A DNA stretch of 64,000 bases from Thalassolituus hydrocarboniclasticus (GTDB lineage: Bacteria > Pseudomonadota > Gammaproteobacteria > Pseudomonadales > Oceanobacteraceae). The position numbers and the translations under genes are program-made. Every line of letters starts with the position of its first letter. Within the stretch, counting starts at the first letter, position 1. The stretch lies in contig NZ_CP054475.1 in assembly GCF_025345565.1 (NCBI RefSeq), forward strand, positions 701,501 to 765,500, given 5' to 3'. The notes below the pieces were generated by a model, which did not search any database, was not told the origin of the DNA, and saw only the letters and a list, made by a program, of their open reading frames with translations. Below are positions 27,881-37,832 of the stretch, in pieces.

Positions 27881-29506
27881 TTACTGGCTGTTGTTTCCGG
27901 CAGCGCGGCGCTTTTTTTCGGTGTTGGTTTTCAGGATTGCCAGACTCTGGCTGGATACCTGGCAGAGGTTTTTAAAGCTGATGTATTCCGCCTGGGATAA
28001 TTCCGGCTGATGCTCAGCAGCAAAGCCCATCATTACGCCAATGGGCGCTGCTCCGGCATCAATCGACATCATCATGGTCTGGGCCGGAATCAGCTCGCAG
28101 GTGGCCGGTGGCAGATGTTGCAGAAAGCGCTGGCGGTTATCGCGGTTAAGCAGCAGGCTGGCTTGTTTTTCCAGCAGCTTGCTGAACAGTGAAGGCTTGC
28201 GCATATCGACCGCAAAGCGCCGCATCGGCGCCTGCTCGCTCATGCCTTCAACATAGAATACTTTCAGAACCGTTCTGTCTTTATTCAGCAGGGCAATACA
28301 GGCGCTGGACAGACCGATACCTGCGCAGACCCCTTTCAGCATACCGCGCATCAGATAGTGCCAGTCGCCGAAACTGTCGGGTTCCTGTTGCAGCTGGCGC
28401 AACAGTTTCTTCATGTATTTATCGTCGCTGTGACGCTCTTGCGGCTCTGCATTGACGGCAGGTGTTGCCCTGCGTTGATGATCAGGCTGTGCTTGCTCCC
28501 CGGACATGGGCTGCTTGGGTGCGGCATTTTCTGTCTCAATCCAGGGGTATGTGTGGACGGTTGGTTGCGGGCTGAGCAGCAGCTGCAGCCCGGTAGCAAT
28601 GCCGCTGTGCTGTTGCTTGCTGGTTTGTACCTGCAATTGGCGCAGTTCCGGTTGCAGCATGTGCTCAGGTTTACCCAGCCAATGGCTGACCAGGGTTTGC
28701 CAGCGTTTGCTGTGACGACCGTCAGGGGCTATATGCCAGTGCCAGGCGAGGCTGTTGGCCATCAGACTGATCATCGCCGGCTGTTGGCAGTGATGCAGTA
28801 ATGGGCGCTGATTGTCCAGATCACGGGGGTCGTGATGACGCAAAACCCGCCATTGTTCAGCACTTGGCCAGTTTTCTTTATTAAATAAAGCTGCGGCCAT
28901 AACCGGCAGTGACAGCTGTTTATTCAGTTTCTGTATGGCAGGGAGCTGGTTGCCGAAAACAGCGCGGGTGCTTTCGCCCAACTCATACCCGCGGCCAAGC
29001 AAATGCAGCCAGTTCTGTGCCTGTGGGTAATGCAGCAGTGCCAGCCATAGCGGAGCAGAGCTCAGCATGGTGCTCCAGCGGGCATAGCTGACGGAGGTAT
29101 TACCTTTACTGGCGGCCCATAACGCCGCCAGATTACCCGCCAGTTGGGCCGTTAACAGTGCATTGCGGTACAGCTGAGCGGCGGGATCTTCTGTATCGGC
29201 CGAAACTACCGGTAGTTGCTTCATAAGCTTTACCAGTTCCTGCATACCCAGCAGAGACAGGCAGCTGGCAGCTCCTGAAATCTGCTCGTTGCAGCCGGGA
29301 TGGCGCTCCACGCTAAGGCGTAATAAATGCAGGCAGAGCGCCGGATCGCGCTCAACCGAACTGGCGAGGTCTTCAAAGCTGACGCTGCGGTTATGCATTT
29401 GCTGGCGGATACGCTCACGCGATTCCTCCAGAACAGGAAAGTCATGACACTCTGCGAGTGCCTGCCAGAGCGTTGCCGGTGGTTTTGCTATCGATAAGTG
29501 TGTCAT
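27881..29506 (-). CDS. HDOD-domain signalling protein with a C-terminal GAF-like region
   Basis: 541 residues. Residues 15-230 form an HDOD domain, the catalytically dead relative of HD phosphohydrolases ('VERDPALCLHLLRLSV', 'CLSLLGMQELVKLMKQL'). The middle is low-complexity and Gln-rich. Residues 380-535 look like a GAF-type sensory fold ('MLKGVCAGIGLSSACIALL'). HDOD proteins commonly work in c-di-GMP and motility networks. The gene is divergent from motA-motB and in the same place as in Pseudomonas. Its exact role is unknown. Confidence 0.82.
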   Translation of the reverse strand: MTHLSIAKPPATLWQALAECHDFPVLEESRERIRQQMHNRSVSFEDLASSVERDPALCLHLLRLSVERHPGCNEQISGAASCLSLLGMQELVKLMKQLPVVSADTEDPAAQLYRNALLTAQLAGNLAALWAASKGNTSVSYARWSTMLSSAPLWLALLHYPQAQNWLHLLGRGYELGESTRAVFGNQLPAIQKLNKQLSLPVMAAALFNKENWPSAEQWRVLRHHDPRDLDNQRPLLHHCQQPAMISLMANSLAWHWHIAPDGRHSKRWQTLVSHWLGKPEHMLQPELRQLQVQTSKQQHSGIATGLQLLLSPQPTVHTYPWIETENAAPKQPMSGEQAQPDHQRRATPAVNAEPQERHSDDKYMKKLLRQLQQEPDSFGDWHYLMRGMLKGVCAGIGLSSACIALLNKDRTVLKVFYVEGMSEQAPMRRFAVDMRKPSLFSKLLEKQASLLLNRDNRQRFLQHLPPATCELIPAQTMMMSIDAGAAPIGVMMGFAAEHQPELSQAEYISFKNLCQVSSQSLAILKTNTEKKRRAAGNNSQ

Positions 29507-29556
29507 GACCCTGTTTGTGTAACAGCCGTTTGTAGCCTTTACTTAACTATAGAAGT

Positions 29557-29657
29557 GTCTGAATAAACCTGCACAGCTCTCGGCTCTGGCATTCGGCTTT
29601 GCTCGGCATCCTGTATCTCTGCCGTCGTGTACGAGCCTTTCCGGGTTATTCAGAGAC
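29557..29657. repeat. Small inverted-repeat unit between the HDOD gene and motA
   Basis: GTCTGAATAAACC (29557-29569) faces an inverted copy, GGTTATTCAGAGAC (29644-29657). The ends resemble those of small IS-derived miniature elements, but no target duplication was recognised. The 205-base gap between genes otherwise holds only promoters. Confidence is low. Confidence 0.4.
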
Positions 29658-29711
29658 TCCTGTAGTCTTAATCCTTCCCTCCGGGAGTTGTTGCACCAAG
29701 GACTCTAGTGA

Positions 29712-30563
29712 ATGCTGTTTTTAATTGGGCTGGTGATCGTAATCGGAAGTGTGCTGTACGGCTATGTCATGTCTCATGGCAATTTGCTGGCGTTATGGCA
29801 GCCCTTCGAAATTCTGATTATTTGTGGTTCCGCCTTCGGAGCCTTTTTATTATCGAATCCGTGGCATGTGGTGGTGGAGTGCTTCAGGCTGACACCGCAG
29901 GTCATTATGGGCAGTAAGGTCAATAAGGCGATGTATATGGATGTACTCGGCCTGATTTATGACATCCTGAATAAAGCCCGGCGAGAAGGCATTATGGCGA
30001 TTGAGGCCGATGTTGAAAGCCCGGCGTCCAGCGCGGTTTTTTCCCGTTATCCGGCGATTCAGGCGAACGAAGAGCTGGCCCATTTTATTGCCGATTATTT
30101 CCGTATTATTGCCGCCGGCAACCTGACCTCATTTGAACTGGAAGCTCTGATGGATCAGGAAATTGATGCCCGTCTGCACGAACTGGAATTACCGGGTAAT
30201 GCGGTGGGTAAAGTTGCCGATGCGTTACCGGGCTTTGGCATCGTGGCGGCGGTGCTGGGGATTGTCATCACCATGGGTGCCATCGGTGGTGAGGTCAGCG
30301 AAATCGGGGCGCACGTTGCCGCCGCTCTGGTCGGTACCTTCAGCGGGGTGTTTCTGGCGTACGGTATTGTTGGCCCGGTAAGTGCGGTCATGCGCCACCT
30401 GGCAGAAGAAGAAATTAAACTCTACGAAGCCAGTAAATCCTGCATCATTGCTTCTCTTAACGGCTTGCCACCACAGCTTGCGGTTGAGTTTGGACGTAAG
30501 TCATTGTTTACCCATGGCCGTCCGAGCTTTACCGAAGTTGAAAGCAAGGTTCGTGGTCGCTGA
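29712..30563 (+). CDS. motA: Flagellar stator protein MotA
   Basis: MotA with MotB forms the proton-driven stator ring in the inner membrane. The 283-residue protein has four membrane spans (about 1-20, 32-50, 170-190 and 205-225). The 'ALPGFGIVAAVLGIVITMG' helix and 'GTFSGVFLAYGIVGP' are typical, as is the charged cytoplasmic loop (60-160) with 'ARREGIMAIEADVE'. It overlaps motB by one base. An AAGGA site nine bases upstream supports the start. Confidence 0.96.
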   Translation: MLFLIGLVIVIGSVLYGYVMSHGNLLALWQPFEILIICGSAFGAFLLSNPWHVVVECFRLTPQVIMGSKVNKAMYMDVLGLIYDILNKARREGIMAIEADVESPASSAVFSRYPAIQANEELAHFIADYFRIIAAGNLTSFELEALMDQEIDARLHELELPGNAVGKVADALPGFGIVAAVLGIVITMGAIGGEVSEIGAHVAAALVGTFSGVFLAYGIVGPVSAVMRHLAEEEIKLYEASKSCIIASLNGLPPQLAVEFGRKSLFTHGRPSFTEVESKVRGR

Positions 30564-31588
30564 TGGAAAATCTCGGTCCTCACCAGAATATTATTGTCCG
30601 GCGTAAGAAAAAGGGCCGGCATGACGACCATGGCGGCGCCTGGAAAGTGGCCATGGCTGACTTTGCTCTGGCGATGATGGCGCTGTTTCTGGTGCTGTGG
30701 GTCATTAACTCGTCCAATGAGCAGGAACGCGCGGCTATCTCTGGGTATTTTCAGGACCCGAAAGCCTTTGAAGATGGCAAAAAAGTGCCGTCTAAATACG
30801 TCATTGATCTGGGTGGTTCTCCTTCTGTGTCGGATAACGTTTCGGAATCGGAAACCATCGATCCGGAAGATATTCTGCAGGCCGAAGAAATTGAAAGTCT
30901 GGCCGAAGCGATTGAGAAGAAACGGATGGAAGATATGAAAGCGCAGATTGAAGCGCAGATTAACGCCAGTCCGACCCTCAGTCCGTTCAAAAATCAGCTG
31001 CTGCTGGATATCACCACCGAAGGTCTGCGTCTGCAGATTGTCGATCAGACCAAACGCCCGATGTTTGATCCCGGCAGTGCACGGCTTAAATATTATTCTG
31101 AAGATATTCTGTGGGAACTGGCGCCGTTACTGGCCACCATGGAACACCGTTTATCCATTGCCGGTCACACCGATTCATCCCGCATGGGTGGCATCCGCGA
31201 TGAGGATGACGCCAACTGGGGCTTATCTTCGCTGCGGGCGGATTCAGCACGCCGGGCATTAATGGAAGCCGGGGTGCCAAAATCGCAGATCGCTCAGGTG
31301 ATAGGCATGGGAGATACCGCACCACTGAAGCCGGATGATCCGGGTAATGAAGTGAATCGTCGTATTTCCATTACCCTGCTGAACAGGAAATCGGAAGAGA
31401 CTGTGCGTGACCGTTCCGGTGGTGAGCCGCAGGTGGAGTTTATCGACAGCAATAATCAGGCTCCGGGTGACGCCCGTCAGCCGGTGATTAATAAAGCCGG
31501 ATCATTATTGGAAGAACTGCGTAAAAAACGCGAGTCGGAAGATAACTCGTACGATAATCCGCCAAATAAAAATGAGGCGTTCTGGTAG
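30563..31588 (+). CDS. motB: Flagellar stator protein MotB
   Basis: 341 residues. A single membrane helix (residues 30-50, 'MADFALAMMALFLVLWVI') carries the proton-binding Asp. A plug and linker follow, then an OmpA-like peptidoglycan-binding domain (about 165-275) with 'HTDSSRMGG' and 'NRRISITLL'. It anchors the stator to the cell wall. The start overlaps the motA stop (TGATG), and a terminator shared with rsgA follows. Confidence 0.96.
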   Translation: MENLGPHQNIIVRRKKKGRHDDHGGAWKVAMADFALAMMALFLVLWVINSSNEQERAAISGYFQDPKAFEDGKKVPSKYVIDLGGSPSVSDNVSESETIDPEDILQAEEIESLAEAIEKKRMEDMKAQIEAQINASPTLSPFKNQLLLDITTEGLRLQIVDQTKRPMFDPGSARLKYYSEDILWELAPLLATMEHRLSIAGHTDSSRMGGIRDEDDANWGLSSLRADSARRALMEAGVPKSQIAQVIGMGDTAPLKPDDPGNEVNRRISITLLNRKSEETVRDRSGGEPQVEFIDSNNQAPGDARQPVINKAGSLLEELRKKRESEDNSYDNPPNKNEAFW

Positions 31589-31612
31589 TCACAGAGCCAT
31601 CAGAAACAGCAT

Positions 31613-31645
31613 AAAAAACGGCAGCCTGAGGCTGCCGTTTTTTAT
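31613..31645. terminator. Bidirectional terminator between motB and rsgA
   Basis: AAAAAACGGCAGCC / GGCTGCCGTTTTTT with a 3-base loop. Confidence 0.95.
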
Positions 31646-31667
31646 GCGCAATAGTGGTCTGACGAGC

Positions 31668-32699
31668 TCAGAGTTCGGTAAGGGTCTGCAGGATACGCTG
31701 ATAACTCTGGAAGCGTTCGGGCTTAACCTTGCCTTCTTCAACCGCCGTACGGATCGCACAACCCGGCTCCTGGCCGTGGGCGCAGTCGCGGAAGCGGCAA
31801 TAACCAGCCAGTGGGCGTAATTCGCGGAAGCCATACAGCACTTCGTCTTCGCTCATATGCCACAGGCCAAATTCGCGGATTCCTGGGGAATCGATCAGAT
31901 CACCGCCAGCCGGAAAGTGATACAGGCGTGCGGTGGTGGTGGTGTGTTTCCCTTTGCGGGTATTTTCTGACAAGGCACCGACTTTTAATTCTTCACCCGG
32001 CAGCAGCGTGGCAATTAATGAAGACTTACCAACCCCCGACTGGCCGACAAAAACGCTGATCCGGCCATTGAGGAATTCTTTCAGCTCACTCAGACTGCTG
32101 TCGTCTTTGCTGCATACCCGCAGAGTGCGGTAGCCCAGATCTTCATAAGCACCGAGCAGCTGGTCAAAATGACCACGGTTACTGTCATTCAGCAGGTCGG
32201 TTTTATTGAGCAGAATAATGGGCTCGATATCGCAGTTTTCGGCGGCCACCAGGTAGCGGTCAATCAGGTTGCTGTGTGCCTCAGGTTCCGGCGCTACAAC
32301 CAGCACAATAAAGTCGATATTGGCGGCGACGGGTTTGATTTCGTTATAAGGATTGGGGCGGGATAATTCGGAGCTGCGTTGCAGTACCGTTTCGACAACA
32401 CCGGAGTGTACGCCATTGTGTTCAGCGCCCGGGCGGAATACCACACGGTCACCGGTGACCAGAGAGCCCAGATTCGCGCGCAGATAGCAGCGGTAACGCT
32501 GAGCGCCTTCGGCGCGGCTTTCGATTTCCACCTGAGTGCCGAAGTGCGCAATCACCTGACCTTCGCACTCATCACCCAGCTCGCCGGCATTCAGCTGTTC
32601 GGCTATGCCGCTTTCTTTCTGCTGGGCGCGTTTGGCTTTTTCTTCCTGGATTTTCTCCACGCGCCAGGCCTGGCGTTTGGTCAGTTTACGTTTGCTCAT
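31668..32699 (-). CDS. rsgA: Ribosome small subunit-dependent GTPase RsgA
   Basis: RsgA is a circularly permuted GTPase that checks late 30S maturation. The 343 residues comprise a basic N-terminus (MSKRKLTKRQ), an OB fold (about 60-110), a GTPase with G4 'NKTDLL' preceding G1 'GQSGVGKSSL', as the permutation requires, and a C-terminal zinc finger 'CRFRDCAHGQEPGCAI'. I chose the ATG at 32699; the in-frame extension to 32759 has no family similarity. It is divergent from orn, 99 bases apart. Confidence 0.97.
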   Translation of the reverse strand: MSKRKLTKRQAWRVEKIQEEKAKRAQQKESGIAEQLNAGELGDECEGQVIAHFGTQVEIESRAEGAQRYRCYLRANLGSLVTGDRVVFRPGAEHNGVHSGVVETVLQRSSELSRPNPYNEIKPVAANIDFIVLVVAPEPEAHSNLIDRYLVAAENCDIEPIILLNKTDLLNDSNRGHFDQLLGAYEDLGYRTLRVCSKDDSSLSELKEFLNGRISVFVGQSGVGKSSLIATLLPGEELKVGALSENTRKGKHTTTTARLYHFPAGGDLIDSPGIREFGLWHMSEDEVLYGFRELRPLAGYCRFRDCAHGQEPGCAIRTAVEEGKVKPERFQSYQRILQTLTEL

Positions 32700-32798
32700 C
32701 AATCTTCGCTGTAGTGAGGGCAAGGCGGCCATTGTCCGTGTTGGCCGGGGCTGGCGCAAGTTGCTAAACTGCCGCTATGTATCTATGAGCAAGCCGTT

Positions 32799-33341
32799 AT
32801 GAGCCAAAACGAAAATTTAGTCTGGATGGACCTGGAAATGACCGGTCTGGAGCCAGAGCAGGATGTGATTATCGAAATCGCGACCATAGTCACCGACAGC
32901 AACCTCAACATTATTGCCGAAGGCCCGGTGCTCGCGGTTCATCAGCCCGACGTATTGCTCGATGCCATGGATGAGTGGAATACCAAAACCCACGGCAACT
33001 CTGGCTTGACCGAGCGGGTGCGCAACAGCAGTACCAATGCCCGTGACGCTGAGCGGTTAACGCTGGAATTTCTGCGTCAGCATGTGAAACCGGGTACTTC
33101 ACCACTGTGCGGTAACAGCATTCATCAGGATCGCCGTTTTCTGGTGAAATATATGCCGGAGCTGGAAGCCTATATGCACTATCGCAATATTGATGTGTCC
33201 ACGCTGAAAGAGCTGGCCAAGCGCTGGAAACCGTCGGCGGTGTCATCTTTCCAGAAGAAAGGCAGCCATCAGGCGCTGGATGATATCAAAGAGTCGATTG
33301 CTGAGATGCAGCACTACCGTGAGCACTTTTTGGCGTTGTAG
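32799..33341 (+). CDS. orn: Oligoribonuclease
   Basis: Orn degrades di- to pentaribonucleotides, including pGpG from c-di-GMP breakdown, and is essential in many gammaproteobacteria. The 180 residues match the family length. The DEDDh residues are visible in 'WMDLEMTGL', '[12 protein letters not shown]' and '[11 protein letters not shown]'. Its intrinsic terminator has been split by a mobile element. Confidence 0.97.
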   Translation: MSQNENLVWMDLEMTGLEPEQDVIIEIATIVTDSNLNIIAEGPVLAVHQPDVLLDAMDEWNTKTHGNSGLTERVRNSSTNARDAERLTLEFLRQHVKPGTSPLCGNSIHQDRRFLVKYMPELEAYMHYRNIDVSTLKELAKRWKPSAVSSFQKKGSHQALDDIKESIAEMQHYREHFLAL

Positions 33342-33357
33342 CTTCGCTTGCACGTAT

Positions 33358-33966
33358 AAAAAGCCCCGCGATTGCGGGTAATGCTGTTCACTTAAGCAAC
33401 CAGCCAGCGCTGACTGCATTTGAACAGCCTTTGCGGGGCAAGCCCCTGCGCCCCAATCCGGGGAACTTCTCCCCGGGCCCCTGCTTTGCGCTTTCTGGCC
33501 CGTAATCCTTATTCACTCGTTTTTTACTGACCACGCGTATATCGGGCATCCATGGCCACATACGCTTGTCTGGCATCCATGCCAGCCAGATCGTAAAAAT
33601 CATCGCTCATGGCGGCGGGCCCAGAGGCGCGGTTTATCCCAGCCGCAACGTCGTTTTTATCGAACAGCAATGTCCGCTCTGAAAAGCCGCTTAGCGGAAT
33701 AATCAATGCGCCTGCAGGACGCCGGTTTGAATAATGCTGCGCCGGTACGTCACGGCATGGATGCCGGGCGAGCGAATAGGGCCATGGATGGCCCATTATT
33801 CGCGTTACCGAGATCGCAGGATTATTCAGAGCGGATTAAGTCCTGCACAGCGCGAAGCTGGGGTCGGCCCGCCGGCAAGGGGATAAGTTCCCCTGTGAGG
33901 CATTGGGCGTTTCAAAATGATTTAAAACGTTAAGTGAACAGCATTACGCGATTGCGGGGCTTTTTT
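33358..33966 (+). terminator. Terminator of orn, split by an insertion
   Basis: The left part AAAAAGCCCCGC ends at 33369 and the right part GCGGGGCTTTTTT begins at 33954. Removing 33379-33946 and one copy of the duplicated 12 bases restores a perfect hairpin with a GATT loop and a T-tract. Together the two halves are the clean pre-insertion terminator. Confidence 0.88.
33379..33946. mobile_element. Non-autonomous IS4-like miniature element (568 bp)
   Basis: Perfect inverted ends TAATGCTGTTCACTTAA (33379-33395) and its complement (33930-33946) are flanked by a 12-bp direct repeat CGCGATTGCGGG (33367-33378 and 33947-33958). The termini resemble IS4 (TAATGC...TCA.TTAA), which also makes duplications of 11-13 bp; that comparison is from memory. 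No transposase is present, the longest frames being under 90 codons with no family features. The interior is GC-rich with several hairpins, including GGGCCAT/ATGGCCC near 33780. Confidence 0.85.
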
Positions 33967-33983
33967 ATAACCGGCAGGAGCAT

Positions 33984-35033
33984 TCAGTCTGCGGCTTCTT
34001 CGCCGAGCAGCAGACAAATCTGATCCCGGCCATTATTTTTGGCCCGGTATAATGCCTGATCGGCCAGATCCATCAGATCGGTTTCGCTCTCCAGTCCGCG
34101 CGCCGATGAGCCGGCAATACCAATACTGAGGGTGATTTTCAGATCCGGAGCAACATCGGGAAAGCGGAGGTTGCGCACGCGGTTGAGGATCCGTTTGGCC
34201 AGCTCTGCGGCCTGGCGTGGTTCGCAGTCATCCAGAATAATCAGAAACTCTTCACCGCCATAACGGCCAATCGCATCCTGTGGCCGCAGTGCCTGACGCA
34301 GGGCTGAGGAAATGCTCTGCAGCACCTTGTCTCCGGCGGCGTGGCCGTAGGTATCATTCACTTTTTTAAAGTGGTCGGCATCGATCATCAGCACCGACAA
34401 AGGTGTCAGATTAAGCAGATGACGCTGAAAGGTACGGTGCAGAATCTGTTTGATCGTGCCCTGATTCCACAGCCGGGTCAGGCTGTCGATCCGCGCCTGC
34501 TGATAGGCTTCGTCCAGTTCGCTGATCAGCTGTACGTGGGCGTCGCTGATTTGCGTCAGGTTAAGTTCGGTTTGCGCCCAGCTGGCGATATCAGCCAGAG
34601 CGTTGAGGTCGTCTTGACTGAATGTGCGTGGTTTCGTATCGATAATACACAGCGTACCGACGTTCTGATCACGGCTTTTGAGCAGATATCCGGCATAAAA
34701 ACGTGCATAAGGCGCGCCTGTAACGTAGGGGTTGTCGGCGAAGCGCGGGTCCTGGGTCATGTCTTCACAGATCAGATACTCGTCTTCCAGCAGAGTGTGC
34801 TGACAGAGCGCATCGGAACGCGGGGTGTTGATCAGGTCGAGACCATGGATAGATTTAAACCACTGGTTTTCATCATCAATCAGTGACAGGTAGGCAACCG
34901 GAACATCAAATAACCGGCACAGGGTGCGTGTTATCGGGTTAAACCGGTCTTCCAGCGGCAGGTACAGAATGTCCAGTTCCTTCAGAGCCTGCAGACGCTG
35001 CTTTTCGCATGTAGGAAGTAAGGCAGTGGTCAT
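33984..35033 (-). CDS. GAF-GGDEF diguanylate cyclase
   Basis: 349 residues from the ATG at 35033 (GGAGA nine bases upstream). Residues 1-165 form a GAF sensor domain ('PVAYLSLIDDENQWFKSIHGL', 'LCQHTLLEDEYLICEDM', 'GTLCIID'). A short coiled linker precedes the GGDEF domain (185-345), which has an intact active loop 'RYGGEEFLI' and an inhibitory I-site 'RPQD' five residues before it. It should synthesise c-di-GMP and be product-inhibited. It has no membrane span. The GAF ligand is unknown. Confidence 0.93.
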   Translation of the reverse strand: MTTALLPTCEKQRLQALKELDILYLPLEDRFNPITRTLCRLFDVPVAYLSLIDDENQWFKSIHGLDLINTPRSDALCQHTLLEDEYLICEDMTQDPRFADNPYVTGAPYARFYAGYLLKSRDQNVGTLCIIDTKPRTFSQDDLNALADIASWAQTELNLTQISDAHVQLISELDEAYQQARIDSLTRLWNQGTIKQILHRTFQRHLLNLTPLSVLMIDADHFKKVNDTYGHAAGDKVLQSISSALRQALRPQDAIGRYGGEEFLIILDDCEPRQAAELAKRILNRVRNLRFPDVAPDLKITLSIGIAGSSARGLESETDLMDLADQALYRAKNNGRDQICLLLGEEAAD

Positions 35034-35148
35034 AATGAAAATCTCCAACAACTGAGAGCTGAGCAGCGTCAGGTATGGTTCAAGTTTAGACAGTCTGGCG
35101 CAGGAGGGCGACTCTCTCCGCGTTGTACAGGCGTTGTTGCTGGCCTGG

Positions 35149-36246
35149 TTACTGGTGTTGCTGCTGCGCCAGTGCCCAGTCGATATGTTCCTGCACCAGA
35201 GCGCTGACCTGCGGCCTCCTGCGTTGCAGGGCATCGGCCACTTCCAGACTGCGCGGCGCGTTACCCAGAGCAACGGCGATATTGCGCAGCCAGTTTTCGT
35301 AACCGGTACGGCGGATGGGCATGCCTTCGGTGCGGTTTAAAAAAGTGGCTTCATCCCAGGCGAACAGTTGCAGCAGGCTGGCCTTGTCGAGCTGGTGGCG
35401 TGGGCTGAAATCGCCTTCTTTGCTGGCGTTGCTGAAACGGTTCCAGGGACAGCCGATCTGGCAGTCATCACAGCCGAAGATACGGTTGCCGATGCCGGAT
35501 CGCAGGTCTTCAGGAATCGGCCCGTTCAGCTCGATGGTCAGATAAGAAATACAGCGCCGTGCATCCAGCACATGCGGGCCGACAAACGCCTGGGTCGGAC
35601 AGATATCCAGACAGGCGGTGCAGCGCCCGCAGTGATCCTGAGTATAAGGTTCATCAATCGGTAACGGCAGGTCGGTGAGGATTTCGCCAAGGAAAAAATA
35701 CGAGCCGGCTTTGCGGTTGATCAGCATGGTGTTCTTGCCGATCCAGCCAAGCCCGGCGCGGTTGGCCAGTGCCCGTTCGAGCACTGGCGCGCTGTCGACA
35801 AAGGCGCGGAAGCCCATCTCGCCGGCGGCCTGTTGCAGGCGCTTACCCAGCTCGGTCAGGCGCTTGCGCACCAGCTTGTGATAATCGCGGCCGAGGGCGT
35901 AACGCGAAATATAGGCCTGATTTTTATCGCTCAGCTGATCGGTGATGCGGATATCCGGTGCCAGATAATCCATACGTACGCTGATCACCCGGAGGGTGCC
36001 GGGCAACAGCTCTGCCGGACGCGAGCGCATATTGCCATGGTCGGCCATATAGCCCATTTCACCGTGGTAACCGGCGGCGAGCCATTGCTGCAGGCGCTGT
36101 TCATGCTCGCCCAGATCGACGCCGGTAATGCCCAGTTGCTGAAAGCCCAGTTCTTCTGCCCAGCTGTGCAGCTGGGCGCGTAATGTGGCCCATGACGGCG
36201 ATAAATCTGTGTAATCCGGTGCATTGTCCGGCGATCTTTCTGTCAT
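35149..36246 (-). CDS. queG: Epoxyqueuosine reductase QueG
   Basis: QueG reduces epoxyqueuosine to queuosine in the wobble position of GUN tRNAs, using cobalamin and two [4Fe-4S] clusters. 365 residues. Cluster cysteines are in 'CGRCTACLDICPT' near residue 192 and 'CDDCQIGCPWNRF' near 245. Upstream lie 'SRYALGRDYHKLVRKRL' and 'DSAPVLERALANRAGLGWIG'. It is divergent from nnr, and the region between their starts is only about 65 bases. Confidence 0.96.
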   Translation of the reverse strand: MTERSPDNAPDYTDLSPSWATLRAQLHSWAEELGFQQLGITGVDLGEHEQRLQQWLAAGYHGEMGYMADHGNMRSRPAELLPGTLRVISVRMDYLAPDIRITDQLSDKNQAYISRYALGRDYHKLVRKRLTELGKRLQQAAGEMGFRAFVDSAPVLERALANRAGLGWIGKNTMLINRKAGSYFFLGEILTDLPLPIDEPYTQDHCGRCTACLDICPTQAFVGPHVLDARRCISYLTIELNGPIPEDLRSGIGNRIFGCDDCQIGCPWNRFSNASKEGDFSPRHQLDKASLLQLFAWDEATFLNRTEGMPIRRTGYENWLRNIAVALGNAPRSLEVADALQRRRPQVSALVQEHIDWALAQQQHQ

Positions 36247-36311
36247 GGGTTCGTCTTCAGGCTCAGCTTCTATATAATTTTGCGCAATTTAACATATTAG
36301 GCAGCCAAGGG

Positions 36312-37832
36312 ATGAATCGACCTTACACCGCCAGGGATCATCTGCCGGGTGAACTCTACCGCGCCGATCAGGTGCGCGAGCTTGACCGGCTGGCGACAGA
36401 GCAGGAAAACATCAGTGGTTTTGAACTGATGTCGCGTGCCGGTGAAGCGGCCTTTGCCTGCCTGCTGGAACGCTGGCCGGACGAGCAGCAGATCTGCGTC
36501 TTTGCCGGACCGGGCAATAACGGTGGTGATGCCTGGGTACTGGCAGCGCTGGCCTGTTACCACGGCATGGACGTTTGCTTTTATACCCTGGGCGATCTGC
36601 AACAGCAGTCGGACAGCGCGCAACAGGCACGGACAATGGCGCTGGAGGCTGGGGTGCAGCCGCAGGTCTTCAGTGGGGAACTGGATTACGAAGGGCGGGT
36701 CATTGTTGATGGGCTGCTGGGCACCGGTCTGAACGCCGAGGTTCGTGGTGATTATGCTCAGGCCATTGCCGCTATCAACCAACACTGGGCTGATGTACTG
36801 GCGCTGGATCTGCCTTCCGGCCTGAATGCCGATACTGGCCGCATTATGGGCAATGCCGTGGAAGCCAGCCTGACGGTGACTTTTATCGGCATGAAGCGCG
36901 GCATGCTGACTGCGGCCGGACCGGATGTCAGTGGCGCGATTGCCTTTGCTTCGCTGGCTGTCGATCCGCTGCTGTATCGCCAGTTGCCGGCGGATGCCGA
37001 ACGCATCAGCTGGGATCGCCTGGATCGTCTGGGTCAGCGCTTACCGGCACGGCCTGGTAATGCCCATAAAGGAGAGTTCGGCCATGTGCTGGTGATCGGC
37101 GGCGACCAGGGGATGGGCGGTGCGGTGGCCATGGCATCGGAAGCCGCAGTTCGCTGTGGCGCCGGTCTGGTCAGTTGTGCGACCCGTACCGAACATGTGG
37201 CTCCACTGCTGATGCGTCGTCCCGAGGTGATGGTTCGTGCTGTTGAGTCCGGTCTGGAATTACAGCCGCTGCTCAGCCGTGCGGCGGTGCTGGCGGTCGG
37301 GCCGGGACTGGGGCAGAGCAGCTGGTCAGAGTTGTTGTTGCAGCAGGTTTTAGGTGATGAACGACCACTGCTGCTGGATGCCGATGCCCTGAATATTCTT
37401 GCATCACCGGGCTGGCGTTGCGATTTTGCCGGCCGTGATGCTGTGCTCACGCCGCATCCGGGTGAAGCGGCACGGCTGCTTGGTTGCAGCATTGGTGAAG
37501 TGCAGGCCGACCGTTTTGCTGCGGCCCGCAAGCTGGCGCAGGAATATCAGGCGGTGGTGGTCCTTAAAGGGCAAGGTTCACTGATTGCCGCGCCGGATGG
37601 TCGTCTGGCGCTGTGTACTGATGGCAATCCGGGCATGAGCAGCGGCGGTATGGGCGACGTGCTCAGTGGCGTGATTGCCGCGTTGCTGGCGCAGGGCATG
37701 ACTCCCTGGGCGGCGGCGCGTTATGGCGTTTGTTTGCACAGTGCTGCGGCTGATATGGTGGCGGCACGTTACGGTCAGCGTGGTTTACTGGCCAGCGATT
37801 TAATGATGATGTTGCGGGAGCTGATTAACTGA
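36312..37832 (+). CDS. nnr: Bifunctional NAD(P)H-hydrate epimerase / ADP-dependent dehydratase
   Basis: This enzyme repairs hydrated NADH and NADPH. The 506-residue protein fuses an N-terminal epimerase domain ('[17 protein letters not shown]' near residue 60, '[13 protein letters not shown]') to a C-terminal ribokinase-like dehydratase ('[12 protein letters not shown]', '[16 protein letters not shown]'). I chose the ATG at 36312, preceded by AAGGG; the in-frame extension to 36183 runs over queG. Its stop overlaps the tsaE start. Confidence 0.95.
   Translation: MNRPYTARDHLPGELYRADQVRELDRLATEQENISGFELMSRAGEAAFACLLERWPDEQQICVFAGPGNNGGDAWVLAALACYHGMDVCFYTLGDLQQQSDSAQQARTMALEAGVQPQVFSGELDYEGRVIVDGLLGTGLNAEVRGDYAQAIAAINQHWADVLALDLPSGLNADTGRIMGNAVEASLTVTFIGMKRGMLTAAGPDVSGAIAFASLAVDPLLYRQLPADAERISWDRLDRLGQRLPARPGNAHKGEFGHVLVIGGDQGMGGAVAMASEAAVRCGAGLVSCATRTEHVAPLLMRRPEVMVRAVESGLELQPLLSRAAVLAVGPGLGQSSWSELLLQQVLGDERPLLLDADALNILASPGWRCDFAGRDAVLTPHPGEAARLLGCSIGEVQADRFAAARKLAQEYQAVVVLKGQGSLIAAPDGRLALCTDGNPGMSSGGMGDVLSGVIAALLAQGMTPWAAARYGVCLHSAAADMVAARYGQRGLLASDLMMMLRELIN

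Noticed and set aside
33388-33933. Frames inside the IS4-like element as a transposase
   Set aside because: All are under 90 codons, overlap on opposite strands and lack transposase motifs.
33948-33957. 10-bp target duplication with ends starting GTAATG
   Set aside because: Formally possible, but the 12-bp reading with TAATGC ends explains the same bases and fits the IS4-type end sequence and duplication length better.
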